A stretch of DNA of 64,000 bases, taken from the NCBI RefSeq assembly GCF_001653235.2, contig NC_035792.1, positions 248,001 through 312,000 on the forward strand, given 5' to 3'. The DNA is from Pochonia chlamydosporia 170. Its lineage: Eukaryota; Ascomycota; Sordariomycetes; Hypocreales; Clavicipitaceae. Under the pieces are notes generated by a model. The model was not told where the DNA came from and ran no database searches. It was given only the letters and a program-made list of their open reading frames with translations. Of the stretch, positions 12,470 to 22,375 are shown in pieces; the first letter of the stretch is position 1; every line of letters starts with the position of its first letter. Both the position numbers and the translations under genes were made by a program.

Positions 12470-13715
12470 ATGTCATCGGACCTGTCCCGTATTGGTCTCA
12501 ATTGGAAAGCCAAGGAATTCGATAAGACTAATCGCGTGGCCCAAATTGATCGAAGAACAAACTGGAACAAGCTCTGTGAGCGAGCGTCAAACCTCAGAGG
12601 CGGTTTACATTGCCAGCCACTTAATCATACCACCAACGGGTTTTACAATCTTGTACGCCTGCTTGAATTCGCAGATGGTACTCTATGGGTCGCCCGGATC
12701 AATTTAAGCAGGTCCGTGGAGTCCTTGGCGATTTTGGAGAGCGAGATCCACGTCATGCAGTTGCTCAAAGCCAGATCCTGTCTTCCAGTACCTGAGATCT
12801 TTGCGTATGAGGTTAACGAGAACAATGACGTTTGTGTCCCTTTTATTCTTATGGAATTTATCCCAGGAAATACTGCGATGAATGCTGCAGGCGGCTATGA
12901 TGAACATCGTGGCCGGATTCTGGCCCAACACCGCCCAACCTTTTATCGCTCCGTGGCCCAATGCCATGTAAGTCGTCAACGCTGCACAATCTTGTATCTA
13001 TTTTTTTCCTCTAATCCTAGGAAACTAGCTACAAATGACTGCTCTTCGCTTCCCCAAGATTGGCACCATTGTTAGAGCCCCGAATGGCCAATATGACGTT
13101 GGCCCTTTACCGCATCTTGGCGGACCATTTTACACAGCAACCCAATTCTTCGAAGCTTGGGCGAAACACGCCAAATTCCCGCGCGACGAAAACGACATTC
13201 TACGTGGAATGCGAAACGGCCCAGTTGAAAAGGTTGTTGGAGCTATTCGAGAGTTTCCATCTCAGATTCTGGCCTTGGCAAGCCGGCTTTCCGAACAGGA
13301 TCATGGACCGTTTCCCCTCTGTCACGGAGACTTCATTCACAGTAACATGATTGTTAATGACCATTTTGATGTTACTGCTATTATTGATTGGGAGGGTTCA
13401 CGTACACTTCCGCTAGAGCTTGTTGCATTTCCGGGTTTTCTTAACATTCTTTCAGCCCAGTTTGGCTCAAGTGATAGATATGACGAAGAGGGACTGCCGC
13501 TGGACGAGGAAGAAAGGCAACGATGGAATGACAGAAAAGGCTACGTGGAAATGGTTAGAGAGTTTGAGGGCACTGATAATGTGTTGTCTACGTGCCTCAG
13601 CAATAAGAAAGGGCTGGCGTTAGGCTATCTCATATCATCGTATGAGAATGGGAAGCTAGGGTTCTATGATGAGGTCATGAGAGAACATTTTGGAGAAGAA
13701 TCGGAAGGCATTTAA
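12470..13715 (+). CDS. Aminoglycoside phosphotransferase-fold protein, 2 exons, 394 aa
   Basis: Member of the APH/choline-kinase-like fold widespread in fungi. Exon 1 is 12470-12967 and exon 2 is 13029-13715. The 61-nt intron has donor GTAAGT and acceptor aaactag, joining AQCH to LQMTALRFPKIGTIV in phase 0. N-lobe: GFYNLVRLLEFADGTLWVAR; hinge: PFILMEFIPG; catalytic loop PLCHGDFIHSNMIV (HGDxxxxN, with N in SNM); metal motif AIIDWEGS. These are the expected Brenner and DxD-type motifs, so the kinase core looks intact. Substrate cannot be predicted: fungal members act on unknown small molecules and are usually annotated only by fold. An upstream in-frame ATG at 12353 would add 39 residues; 12470 was preferred because MSSDLSRIG is followed directly by family-like sequence. 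Confidence 0.85.
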
Positions 13716-13862
13716 GAAACCGCTTCAAGTGAAGTTCAAGGCTAGAATATAGGACACAGCACTATTAGGCGGTCTGAAATAGGGACCAGACATCATCACT
13801 ATCAAATCGCCACCAGGGCGTGCATCATATCATAATCAATTTCTAACTTACAAGCAATGACC

Positions 13863-14861
13863 CTATTCCGGCGTCAACTCCAACCCAATCTTGATGAACT
13901 CCTCTCTAAACTGCAACTTTGCTCTCCACCTTTCCGGGATACCATCAATACCATCCCTTGCGCCCAATAACCCTCCTGCCACAGCACCATTCGTATCTGT
14001 ATCGTTCCCTATTCTCACCACATCAACTAGTATATCCTCCAAGGACCTCTTATCTATCAATGCTGCTATGGCCAACGCCAGCGTCTCTAACACATACCCA
14101 CTACACGCACCCTTCATGTCGCTCAAGTTTGGCCCTTCCTTTGCCATCTTTGGAAGAGACACCTGCCTCCCAAGTCTTATAGCCTTCAACACATCCCCGT
14201 CTTTCTTGTTCTCCAACCTCTCTGCTAATATTTCTCCAGCGTCAACTGCACTCTCCGGACTTACATCTCCTATCAAAGCCGCGACGATGTGGTTATAAAC
14301 AGCGCATGAAATGGTACAGCGCACGTCGTCATGTGTAATCATGCTTATCCGCATGCTCTCCTCGACTAACTTATTTGGGTCACTCTGAAATAATCCCGTT
14401 GGTAGACATCGCATCAAGCTACCATTCCCTGCCTTTCCTCGCCCCGCACCGGCCTTTTCAGGATCACGCGTCTTTGAGAACTTATGTAGTCCTTCACTGG
14501 TGGCAATACCTATATCTCTAGGCCGGGAACCAGGCTTTCTCCCAGGCCAGTTACCCCTCCACCAGTTTAGGAAATACTCCCCCGCGAGGATGGCTACATC
14601 TTGGTGCGGCTCCTCACGGAGCTTGTGGTAGGCGAGGAGCAAGGCGCGCGTCATGTCCGTGTCGTCGGTAGCCTGGCCGACTGGCCAGGAGAGAAGTCCG
14701 CCACCGATGATTTCACGCAGACCATTGGGATACTGGGTGCGAATTTGGGTGTGGCATTGGAATTCGAGACTGGCACCAAGGGAGTCACCGGTGTGGAGGC
14801 CTACCAGGGCGCCGATGACTTTGGATTGACGTCGTGTGAGGCTTGTGGACTCGAGGGCCAT
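13863..14861 (-). CDS. ADP-ribosylglycohydrolase family protein, 332 aa
   Basis: DraG/ARH-type hydrolase that removes ADP-ribose from proteins or small molecules using two metal ions. Conserved signatures in order: GALVGLHTGDSLGASLEF (N-terminal metal region), ATDDTDMTRALLLA (DDTD), and C-terminal GNDTDTNGAVAGGLLGA, which supplies the second Asp-Thr-Asp cluster. Both halves of the metal site are present, so the enzyme should be active. The frame stays open upstream to 15080 but the first true ATG in frame is at 14861, giving MALESTSL; this start was chosen. Length fits the family (about 300-350 aa). No intron is needed. It converges with the phosphotransferase-fold gene, with 147 bp between their stops. 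Confidence 0.88.
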   Translation of the reverse strand: MALESTSLTRRQSKVIGALVGLHTGDSLGASLEFQCHTQIRTQYPNGLREIIGGGLLSWPVGQATDDTDMTRALLLAYHKLREEPHQDVAILAGEYFLNWWRGNWPGRKPGSRPRDIGIATSEGLHKFSKTRDPEKAGAGRGKAGNGSLMRCLPTGLFQSDPNKLVEESMRISMITHDDVRCTISCAVYNHIVAALIGDVSPESAVDAGEILAERLENKKDGDVLKAIRLGRQVSLPKMAKEGPNLSDMKGACSGYVLETLALAIAALIDKRSLEDILVDVVRIGNDTDTNGAVAGGLLGARDGIDGIPERWRAKLQFREEFIKIGLELTPE

Positions 14862-15878
14862 TGTGATGCTGCCGCGGGCCAAGATATCTGAAGTTCGAGT
14901 TTGGGCTGGAATTTGGACTTGGAATGGGATTGCTTGAGGTTGTTTGGTTTCAAGATGAAGTTCCGAATCGTGGATGCCCGCTGGTAATATGTCTGGTCTG
15001 ATTGTGGCTGTGCCGTCATCAGACTGCACGAATCTGGGACACTGGATACCTAGGTACACGGAACGTTTGGTACAAGACACGCGGCTTGCTAATGGGTGAA
15101 GTGAGTCATAGTGGCATATTGCATAAAGACAATTTTAGATTCTACAGTACAAGATACGCTAAATTGAGTTTGCAAAGTTTAGGTGCCCACTTCTGTAGGA
15201 AGTCAAATTTGCCAAACCATAAGTGCATACGTGTTCCGTTATTATGCTTGACTAGAAAGTTTGCCTTTGACTCCCTGAGAACTATAGAGCCCACTTCTTA
15301 TTATCATCTAATTAGCTTCGTGTAGATGAGCCTCCTACTATGTCTAGTCTCAAGGGAAGCCAAACTTCAGTTACTAAAGGAAGCAAACTAGTTACAATCA
15401 ACATAGTCCTCAAGTACGTATCATACAAAGCCCCCACTGCCATTTTTAAGCTATCGTCTATTACTAAACTACGTACATCATTCCGCTGCTGGTCGGCATC
15501 GATATTAGTCGCTGTAATTAAGCTTCATGAGACCCGATCCCAGTCCCATAACACTAGTCGAAAAGCTTCGACGGTGGCAGCGTGGGCAAAGGGTATCGCT
15601 AGTTAGGTATTGAAGATTCTTTTTGTTAATGCAGTGTAAGTTCAATCTACTCTTTCGGGACATCTTAGCAAGCTTGATGCTTAAGGTCGGGTGTGCAGAC
15701 CTGGGGCGCCTCTATTTCTTTGCCGTGGGGTACTGTGACACTAGTATTCGAAGAGGTCTAATGCACACAGGAAGTGGCCGCTAGGTTCGCCGATTTTAGT
15801 GTGACAAGTATAAACTCAGTATTCCGTAGGTAAAAGTCAACTCTGCAGAGCAGCAAAGGCGATGGACTGGAGGCCAAG
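14862..15878. other. ~1 kb intergenic with a possible degenerate repeat ORF
   Basis: A frame at 15340-15606 encodes an 88-residue basic, Ser/Thr-rich peptide with no recognised domain. Its composition, and the AT-rich flank, would fit a worn transposon fragment, but there are no terminal repeats to confirm it. The rest contains nothing recognisable. Confidence 0.3.
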
Positions 15879-15885
15879 TATAAAT
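15879..15885 (+). promoter_or_regulatory. TATA box candidate of the hydrophobin-like gene
   Basis: TATAAAT, 137 bp upstream of the ATG at 16022, on the right strand and at a plausible distance given the repeat-bearing leader between them. Confidence 0.45.
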
Positions 15886-15940
15886 GGCCAACACCCCCCA
15901 TGGAATGGGGAAGATTTTCTCAATCTCTTTCCATACAGAC

Positions 15941-16020
15941 CCAGTTTGTTGATAAGTCACCCAGTTTATTGATAATTCATCCAATTTATTGATAAGTCAC
16001 CAAATTTATTAATAAGTCGA
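15941..16020 (+). repeat. Four tandem 20-bp repeats ending 1 bp before an ATG
   Basis: Exactly four 20-bp units: 15941-15960, 15961-15980, 15981-16000, 16001-16020. Consensus cCAaTTTaTTGATAAgTCAc. Units 1 and 3 contain TGATAAG, matching the HGATAR core bound by fungal GATA factors such as nitrogen regulators; unit 2 has TGATAAT and unit 4 TAATAAG. The array falls between the TATA candidate and the start codon, so it lies in the leader or core promoter. Confidence 0.85.
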
Positions 16021-16021
16021 A

Positions 16022-16475
16022 ATGCTCTCTCGCATCGTTACCGTATACGTCATTGCGTTGGCCGCCTTTGGGTCCTTGGCCGCGCCGGAGAACAGGGTGA
16101 GCATGGCGTCGTGTTATGCAGCAAAATTATCTGCACCTGGCTGATGTATATCTTGTATAGAAGGTCCCGAATACCAACACGGACTGTAATGAAATGTGTT
16201 GCGATGCCGTGGTTGACTCATCCCTCCCCGGGGGTAGAATCGGTATCAATTGCGAAATGGTCCCCGATGCAAATGTTGGTCGCTGTTTCCTTTCGAACAG
16301 ATCTGTGGCCTGTTGCGAGGATATTCTCCTTGTAAGTTGATCTTTCCGTTGGTAAGATGTTGTTTCTAACCTCTCAAAGGACAACTCAAAGATCGGGGGG
16401 TCAATCTATGATCGCCTCATGGTCGGAACCGCCGTTAACTGCGTGGAATCTGAAGTCATGGCGAGACCTCTGTGA
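16022..16475 (+). CDS. Secreted eight-cysteine hydrophobin-like protein, 3 exons, 113 aa
   Basis: Exons 16022-16096, 16161-16331, 16380-16475. The introns (64 and 48 nt) have donors GTGAGC and GTAAGT and good acceptors; the second has CTAAC. Residues 1-20 form a signal peptide (hydrophobic core VYVIALAAFGSLA, then AAPEN). The mature part has eight cysteines in the order C, CC, C, C, CC, C: DCNEMCCDA, GINCEM, GRCFL, VACCED, VNCVE. That is the hydrophobin order, which gives amphipathic surface-coat proteins. Spacing is x3-CC-x16-C-x10-C-x8-CC-x25-C: the first gap is shorter, and the last longer, than either classical hydrophobin class. It could be a divergent hydrophobin or another small secreted disulfide-rich protein. 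Expression may be controlled by the upstream repeats. Confidence 0.72.
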
Positions 16476-17248
16476 TGGAAATTTGTGTTATTACACCCTA
16501 GTTGAGTCTGGACATCGCGCCACCAACATTTGAGTATTGAGTCTCCATACTCCTTGGCGACAATGACAATATATGGCCGAGAAACTGGGAAGGATGGGGT
16601 ATGGCTTCGTGTTCTCTGCCTCGGGCTTTGTTGGCAGAGCTTCAAGTTAGGAAATAAAACGTAGTCAATATCTAATGGACACTCAATGTACCACGTCAAA
16701 TGGGGACTTTTGTCTTAATCAATTGGCAACATATCTGGGTTCTTGTCACTTGAAGGTTCATTCGTTAGTGAGAGATATGTCTTCCAGGGCCAAGAGCCAG
16801 AGCCAAGGCGCCCATCCGAGGCCAAACGGTTGCATCAGTATTTTCATTTCATCACCACAGTAATTCTTACTTCAACTGTACTGTCCTTCATCTTCTCTTT
16901 GATATCCAGGAATGTCTGTTTGGAGAGTCGAACAAGCATGGGTGCTCGTCTACCAGGGTCATTGCACCTGAAGGCCTCGCCAACTATGCGTCATTGGACA
17001 TGTTGCAGTAGCTTGCAAATCATCACAGGGTCATTTAGCCAACGTGTTATTCAAAAGACTTCATTTACATGTCATCGAAGTGCTCAAACATGATCAAAAT
17101 CATACTAACCATCGCCACGGCCCGGATCGATGATGTTTTCGCCCACAACAATGCCAAGGTGGCCCTTGGTCATGACATGCATCCAGTAAGTCGTAGACTG
17201 GAGCATCCTCCTTCATTTCTGTTTAGTAGCTCTATCATTATTCTTTAA
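16476..17248. other. Intergenic, ~770 bp, no gene seen
   Basis: Short frames only. A frame starting at 17090 with a possible GTAAGT donor at 17189 could be an upstream exon of the phosphatase gene, but it does not resemble that family and was not included. Confidence 0.4.
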
Positions 17249-18155
17249 GGAGCCTTATGTCAAGAGGCCAACTCAACTGAATGACCCTAATATTCAGTGC
17301 GTATACAAGTCCCTGCTTTTCCACTGCTACTGCGCATTCTATTCCTGGCAAAACCACATGGAGGCTTGTGATTGACGTTCCTATTCAAGCAAATTCAAGT
17401 GCTAACAGACCACAATCGGGAATGCAGGTCTCCTTACATTCTTCGGGACAATTATCTGAGATCAGCCTTCTGCTTCTCTGCGTCATTTTGCCAATTGGCA
17501 TCATCTTTTTCTGCACCATAGTTTCTCCTTGTTGGCAACCACCACGCCGTTTGTCACAGAAAAGCAGACTATGGACGTTTCACATGAGCTTGTTAGGATT
17601 GGCCTTGTCTATCGGTTGGAGCTTTGTTATCGTTATGATGGCCAAATCAATCCTCGGCCTGCCACGTCCAGATCTAATAGCACGATGTGTTCCCGGCGTC
17701 ACCGATGCGACAACATACGCTATTCGGAAATCTGGTAACAATGACACAAAACCTATGCTGCACTCGTGGGAGATATGTACACAGCCATTTACAGATCCGC
17801 TCCATGACGGTTTCGGTGGCATACCTAGTGGTCACGCTGCCGTGTCCGCCAGCAGCTTTGGCTATATGTCGCTCTATCTTGCTCAGAGATTTGCACTTAC
17901 AATTATCCCGAAACCTGAAACTCGCCATGAGCAGGTTCATCTGATAAGACGGTCCGGTTTTCTTAATTGCTGCCTTGCTGCCTTGTTGCCGGTGCGTCGA
18001 TGCCAGTCGTTATGGCTATATTCATTTCTGCGACACGATGGTTTGATAATCGACATCATGTTGGCGGCATTATAGTTGGGTTTCTCATCGGTGGCTCCAA
18101 TTCCGTGGCATCCTTTCTCTATTATCATGTACCTGCTAGGGACAGTTGGAGGTGA
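17249..18155 (+). pseudogene. PAP2-type lipid phosphatase, frameshifted
   Basis: Membrane phosphatase of the type 2 phosphatidic acid phosphatase family (lipid phosphate or diacylglycerol pyrophosphate hydrolysis). Multiple membrane segments flank motif 1 KSILGLPRPDL (KxxxxxxRP), motif 2 GIPSGHAAVSA (PSGH), and motif 3 TRWFDNRHHVGG. Two problems are visible. First, the frame carrying motifs 1-2 (from 17281) must switch by one base near 17965-17990 to reach motif 3, within a tgctgccttgctgccttg repeat, with no GT-AG intron there. Second, motif 3 has the catalytic His but Gly where the family has Asp (H-x3-D). The N-terminal exon, probably ending NDPNIQ near 17296, is only partly resolved. Either a sequencing slip in a short repeat or a decaying gene; the Asp loss favours decay. 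Confidence 0.6.
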
Positions 18156-18620
18156 TTATCTCTGTGTATGAGACGGTATTTGTTCATCTATTTAGTAACT
18201 ATTGCCAGTGTACTAATCAAAAATTGAGTCACTACTAATGCACACTGAGAATACGATTCAATTCATTTAACTTTCCTCTGTAAATATTGATCCGTTCTTA
18301 GATACAGAGAAGCAATTGCAGCAGTTTGTGCTTTAGTTACTGAAATGTTATTCGAGGAGCTCACCTTTAACTGAGCAAGGCGACTAGTACGAAGAACAAG
18401 TTGATCATCCGTTTTTCCCTTCACTTTGGGTTCCCCTCATTCAGGCTATTTGTAGATTGGAGTTATGGGGCACTCTGGCAAGGGCAACTTGTGGCATGGG
18501 TTTCACCGATAATCTTCACTTCTTTTTAGCCAGTTTGGTTTGAATATATTTGATTTGTTTACTTTAGAAGTAGTGACAAGTCTACGCTAAGGCTTGAATC
18601 CCACTTCCGGTCGGCCGAGC
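18156..18620. other. Intergenic, 465 bp, no gene seen
   Basis: Low-complexity, AT-leaning sequence between the ends of two convergent genes; nothing identifiable. Confidence 0.5.
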
Positions 18621-19295
18621 TTAAACTCCAAGGGAGAACTCCATACAACGACCGTACTGACTTTTTCCAGCAAATAGTGCCCAGCAACATGGATGCAGCC
18701 GGGTTCCGCACCAAGCAAAGCTACTGTGCCCAGATATCAGCTGCCAGTTCTCTATCACTTCCATACGCTTGGAGGACTTTATGAGAACTAACCTTGCCCA
18801 ATGACCAGCTATGCTTGAACGCGGGAAGGAAGCCGGAGTTAAATTTTCCCCTCGAACTAGCGATACATGAGTCAGCTTGCTAGTAGGCACATTTAGTCAT
18901 GAATAGTGAAGAAGAATACCTCTCTAATGCACTTGATCTTCTCAGGTCTTGGCTTCTGGTTCGCATCACAGAGGCATTGCTAAATTCGTCACGTCAGTTC
19001 CATCTCCTCATCGCCAGAGCATCAATTATAGATCCTACCCCCAGCTTGAAATAATCATTGCACCACGGATAATCCCCGCCGATGGTAGGGCAAAAAGTCG
19101 CAGACACCCTCGTAAATGCAAGACAAACAAGCTAGTGGTTACCATTAGGTTAGCTTACATCCTTCATCATGTCGCTAATTGAGATGGAGACTATACAGGA
19201 CCAATCTGTCTGGGCTCCAATTCCGCATCTCCAACTGGAGCTGGGCTCGCGGCAACAAGGCCGGCGAGCAGCGGGAGAATAGTTGCAACCTTCAT
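18621..19295 (-). CDS. Cysteine-rich small secreted protein, 5 exons, ~152 aa
   Basis: Built by splicing; no single frame reveals it. Exons (minus): 19295-19197, 19131-19039, 18979-18920, 18879-18793, 18740-18621, all phase 0. The N-terminus MKVATILPLLAGLVAASPAP is a clear signal peptide, followed by an acidic propeptide-like stretch ending EPRQ. The mature part carries 11 cysteines, e.g. FCPTIGGDYPWC, QCLCDAN, KCIRE, SCIAS, WCGTR, HPCCW, GRCMEF. Introns of 65, 59 and 52 nt have GT-AG ends and branch-like CTAAC/CTGAC. The third (18919-18880) is only 40 nt, unusually short, so that junction is the weakest. A TATA-like ATATATAAGG lies ~100 bp upstream. No known family recognised; the profile is that of an effector-like secreted protein. 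Nearby genes are also secreted or broken. Confidence 0.55.
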
Positions 19296-19396
19296 GTTGG
19301 TAAATTGGATTATATGAATGAGTGCTGAAGATTTGGTTCGCAGTGTTGATGATGTGTTGCTGAATCTTCGAACAAATTCGGCGACCTGGCTCGTCC

Positions 19397-19406
19397 TTAT
19401 ATATTC
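19397..19406 (-). promoter_or_regulatory. TATA box candidate of the secreted protein gene
   Basis: On the minus strand this reads approximately ATATATAAGG, about 105 bp upstream of the ATG at 19295, the usual TATA-to-start distance in filamentous fungi. Confidence 0.45.
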
Positions 19407-20464
19407 AGAGCTGTGTTGGTGCTAGTGAGTTCGACATCCATACATTTCGAATTGAAGGAGTCTATGTCGCAACTGCCTACCAGATTGTACAGCACAACTT
19501 GTTCAACCAGGGCGGAATGTGGGCGGTCACCTCTCCCTTCTCAATACTGTCCAACCTCCTGGGAGAGACACGATTTCTGCGTAATCACTTGGGGCACCAT
19601 CCCTATGACTTGATCAGTCGCATCCTTCTTACTCTGTGCTCTTCATGCCCGAGACATTGGTTCGGTAGAGACAACAACTGTAACCTGCAAGCTCTTCAAC
19701 ACAATCCCTCTTCTGATAGCTCAAACGCAGCGGCAATCTCGACTTGTCTCGCCTGTTTAACCAAGAATGGCCGGAAAGGCGAGGACAGCTATATCGCAGA
19801 GCTGTGGCTAGCTGAGAATGATCGAGTTACGGAAGTGTGGCTAGCTGAATTCTCTGGGTTTGGATGAGGCATCACCGGCTTTTGACTTGCACAGGTTTTG
19901 GGCTCTTCATCTTTGTCTTCAAGGATGTCAAACAAAGCCTTTACGTCCTCATAACCTCTGCAACCCTGCAGAACACATCAGTGTCGCAGGATGAAAGGCC
20001 CAATCGCACCACACGTTGTATGGCGTCACAGTTTTGTGTGACAGTCAGGCTTCATCCTCGTAGTCCCCGGTATCTTAGACCATTCCACATAATAATATCA
20101 GGCTGGCTTGCCTTCGTGATGCTTGACTTGTTCATCTGGACCACAGCTGAAAAGGCATAAATTCTATGACAACCATCTGGCCTTGGCACCTCCCTGAACA
20201 TATGGTGATATCTCACCACCCCCAAATGAGGTATACCAATCGTAAGCAAAGCCAGGTGGTATTCACATACATATTGAAGCATATTTAGCCGGGTTGGTGT
20301 ATACTTAGATACGTTCTGCACACTTGGATACGTTCTGTGTTCTTGGATATATTTAAATACAGACAGAATCTGGTAGGCGCTGTTCTCTCCACCAAATCAG
20401 GCGGGAAATGCCGCCGCTTTTGGTGGCTTCAACAGTGAGGGCCCAACAAACAGCGCAGGTACAG
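19407..20464. other. ~1.06 kb without a supported gene, next to a repeat island
   Basis: Frames at 19499-19867 and 19864-20160 have no domain or splice support. The right end (20305-20360) contains three degenerate repeats of a cttggata-based unit (see the repeat entry). Confidence 0.4.
20309..20360 (+). repeat. Short tandem units, left edge of accessory island
   Basis: Three diverged units: ttagatacgttctgcaca, cttggatacgttctgtgtt, cttggatatatttaaatac. Closely related units in the same orientation occur at ~25949-25994, on the far side of the transposon-rich segment. Confidence 0.6.
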
Positions 20465-20466
20465 TA

Positions 20467-20540
20467 CTCGTGCCACGCCCCACCTCTTCTAGGTGGTGCT
20501 GCCCACTGCACCAAGCAGCCCACTAGACCAAGCAGATTTT
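20467..20540 (+). repeat. Left terminal inverted repeat
   Basis: Pairs with 23095-23168. Inside it, CCACCT...AGGTGG forms a short hairpin and CCAAGCAG occurs twice, a layout that could serve as transposase binding sites. Confidence 0.85.
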
Positions 20541-21245
20541 AATAGAATAGATTAATTATCCCTATTGCACCCTCTAAGAGCCTTTTTTATCTGTAATAAC
20601 TAGTAATCCTAATAGAGATTTACAACGCTATTAATGTGCCTTTTTTGCGGCTTCTAAAAATACCTTTTTTGTAAAGTTATAGCGCCTTTTCTCCGCTATA
20701 GTAATAACTAATTTAGCTTGCTTAACCTTATTAAGGTCTCTTTGCTATACCATCTTGCGAGCGTTAGCTACAGAAAGAATGCCGCTAGTTTTAAGTGCTC
20801 TTTTCTTTAAAGCTCTACGTTATTATAATACTAATTAAGCTGCTTTAGTTTGTGAAAGGTCCCTCTTAGTCTGGATAAGCTCTATAGTAGCTACTAGGAA
20901 CCTACAGATAAATTAGCTAATATTACAACTAAAGATAGGATCAAGGGATTTATCCTATTGCAGTGTAATTACTATCTTATCTGCAACCTTATTAATCTGC
21001 CTTAGTGTTTTTAGCGTCTTAAAGTCCGATAAATTAACCACTAAGTAGCTTAGAGAGAGCGTTTAAATTAGAGCTCTCTCTGCGAGCTTTTTAATAATAG
21101 GCTGTGAATTAAACGGCAAAATCCCAGATTTCCAAAAGGCAGATAAAATAGTAGACTTTTTAAAAGCCTACTTTTAGATTAATTAAATGTAAGCTAGGAA
21201 TTTAATCTTTGTAATATTAGTAATGCTGTTATAGACTATGATATT

Positions 21246-21445
21246 AAGATGTTATGGTCTAGCCCGATTGGGCCATCGCAGGTGCTAGCTGCAGACATAC
21301 CGGTTGCTCCGGGCCCTTTGGCCATTACGGCAAAAGAGTACGAATTGAACTAGTCCCTCGTGACTGTTCAATCTAGCACTATACAGGCTCTCTTGGTTGC
21401 GCGCACACTGAAGACTAGACTGGGCTTAAGCCCAGACCTTTACAT
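21246..21445. other. G+C-richer islet inside the AT-rich element
   Basis: About 200 bp of ordinary composition inside otherwise AT-rich sequence, beginning tatggtctagcccgattggg and ending near a tgggcttaagccca palindrome. It may be a nested later insertion. The first 25 bases resemble an RNA polymerase III A box, but no good B box follows. Confidence 0.4.
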
Positions 21446-22085
21446 AAGAGCCTTTATATAATAGTGCTTAAGCGGTTAAAAAACTACCACATCTAATAGC
21501 TAAAGGATGTATATAAGATAGGAAGGCATTCTAAAGGGAATTATACTATTCTGCTTATAGATTTTAATAAATTTAATTATATAATGCAAGCTATAACTAT
21601 TAATAATTAAAAGGCAATATTAACTAGTTAGCTTTATATGCTAAATAAAGTAATATAGCTATATAATAGCTATTTTATTATTTGTATAACTAGAGAGGGA
21701 TAGTATAATTTTTATATTGTCTTTAAGCTTCTTTATCTAATACTATTATTCTATGTGCTATTAACCTAAGAGGATAATAAAGGGAGGAATAACCTTACTA
21801 CCAGCTAAGATAGATTCTAACACAGAGGTAGCCTCTTAATTTTTAGGCATTAAGAAGAGATAGTATGTGGGCGGAATTGCTCACACCTGGGGGCTTAACA
21901 AGGGATAGGAAGAAGGGACTTAGTGTTTTCATTTGATCTTATAGCTACCACATAGATAAAAGGGAGGTTCTGCCCCCTCTAGCTAGACAACTAATAATTA
22001 ACAGACTTAACCGCGATTTTCTTAACTAGAGCTATTTACTTAATGCATTTAATGCTTATTTACTAAATCCTTTATTAACTAAGAA

Positions 22086-22375
22086 TGCCTTCCTTTGCCA
22101 CAGGTTACACCTTACAGAGGTACACTACCAAATAATATTGCTAAGGTCTTTTGGAAAGACTAAAGCAATTAAGGATTAAATACTATTTAATCCGAGCAAG
22201 AGGGAGACTTTTAACCACCCAGCCTAAAAGCGCCTTCCTTTGCTACGTGCTATACCTCACGGAGGTACACCACCAAACAATATTGCTAAGGTCTTCCAAA
22301 AAGACTAAAGCAATTAAGGATTAAATACCATTTAATCTAGGCAATTAGAAGGATTCTAACTACTTAAACTAAAGG
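22086..22375. repeat. 145-bp tandem duplication inside the element
   Basis: Two diverged copies, beginning gccttcctttgc at about 22087 and 22232. They share long blocks such as aatattgctaaggtctt and gactaaagcaattaaggatt. Differences are mostly C/T or G/A, as expected of RIP. Confidence 0.75.

Noticed and set aside
17090..17188. Upstream exon of the PAP2 gene (MIKIILTIATARIDD...)
   Set aside because: It has a plausible donor but does not resemble PAP2 N-termini; not included.
21246..21330. tRNA or tRNA-derived SINE head
   Set aside because: An A-box-like start is present, but no proper B box or cloverleaf pairing could be made.
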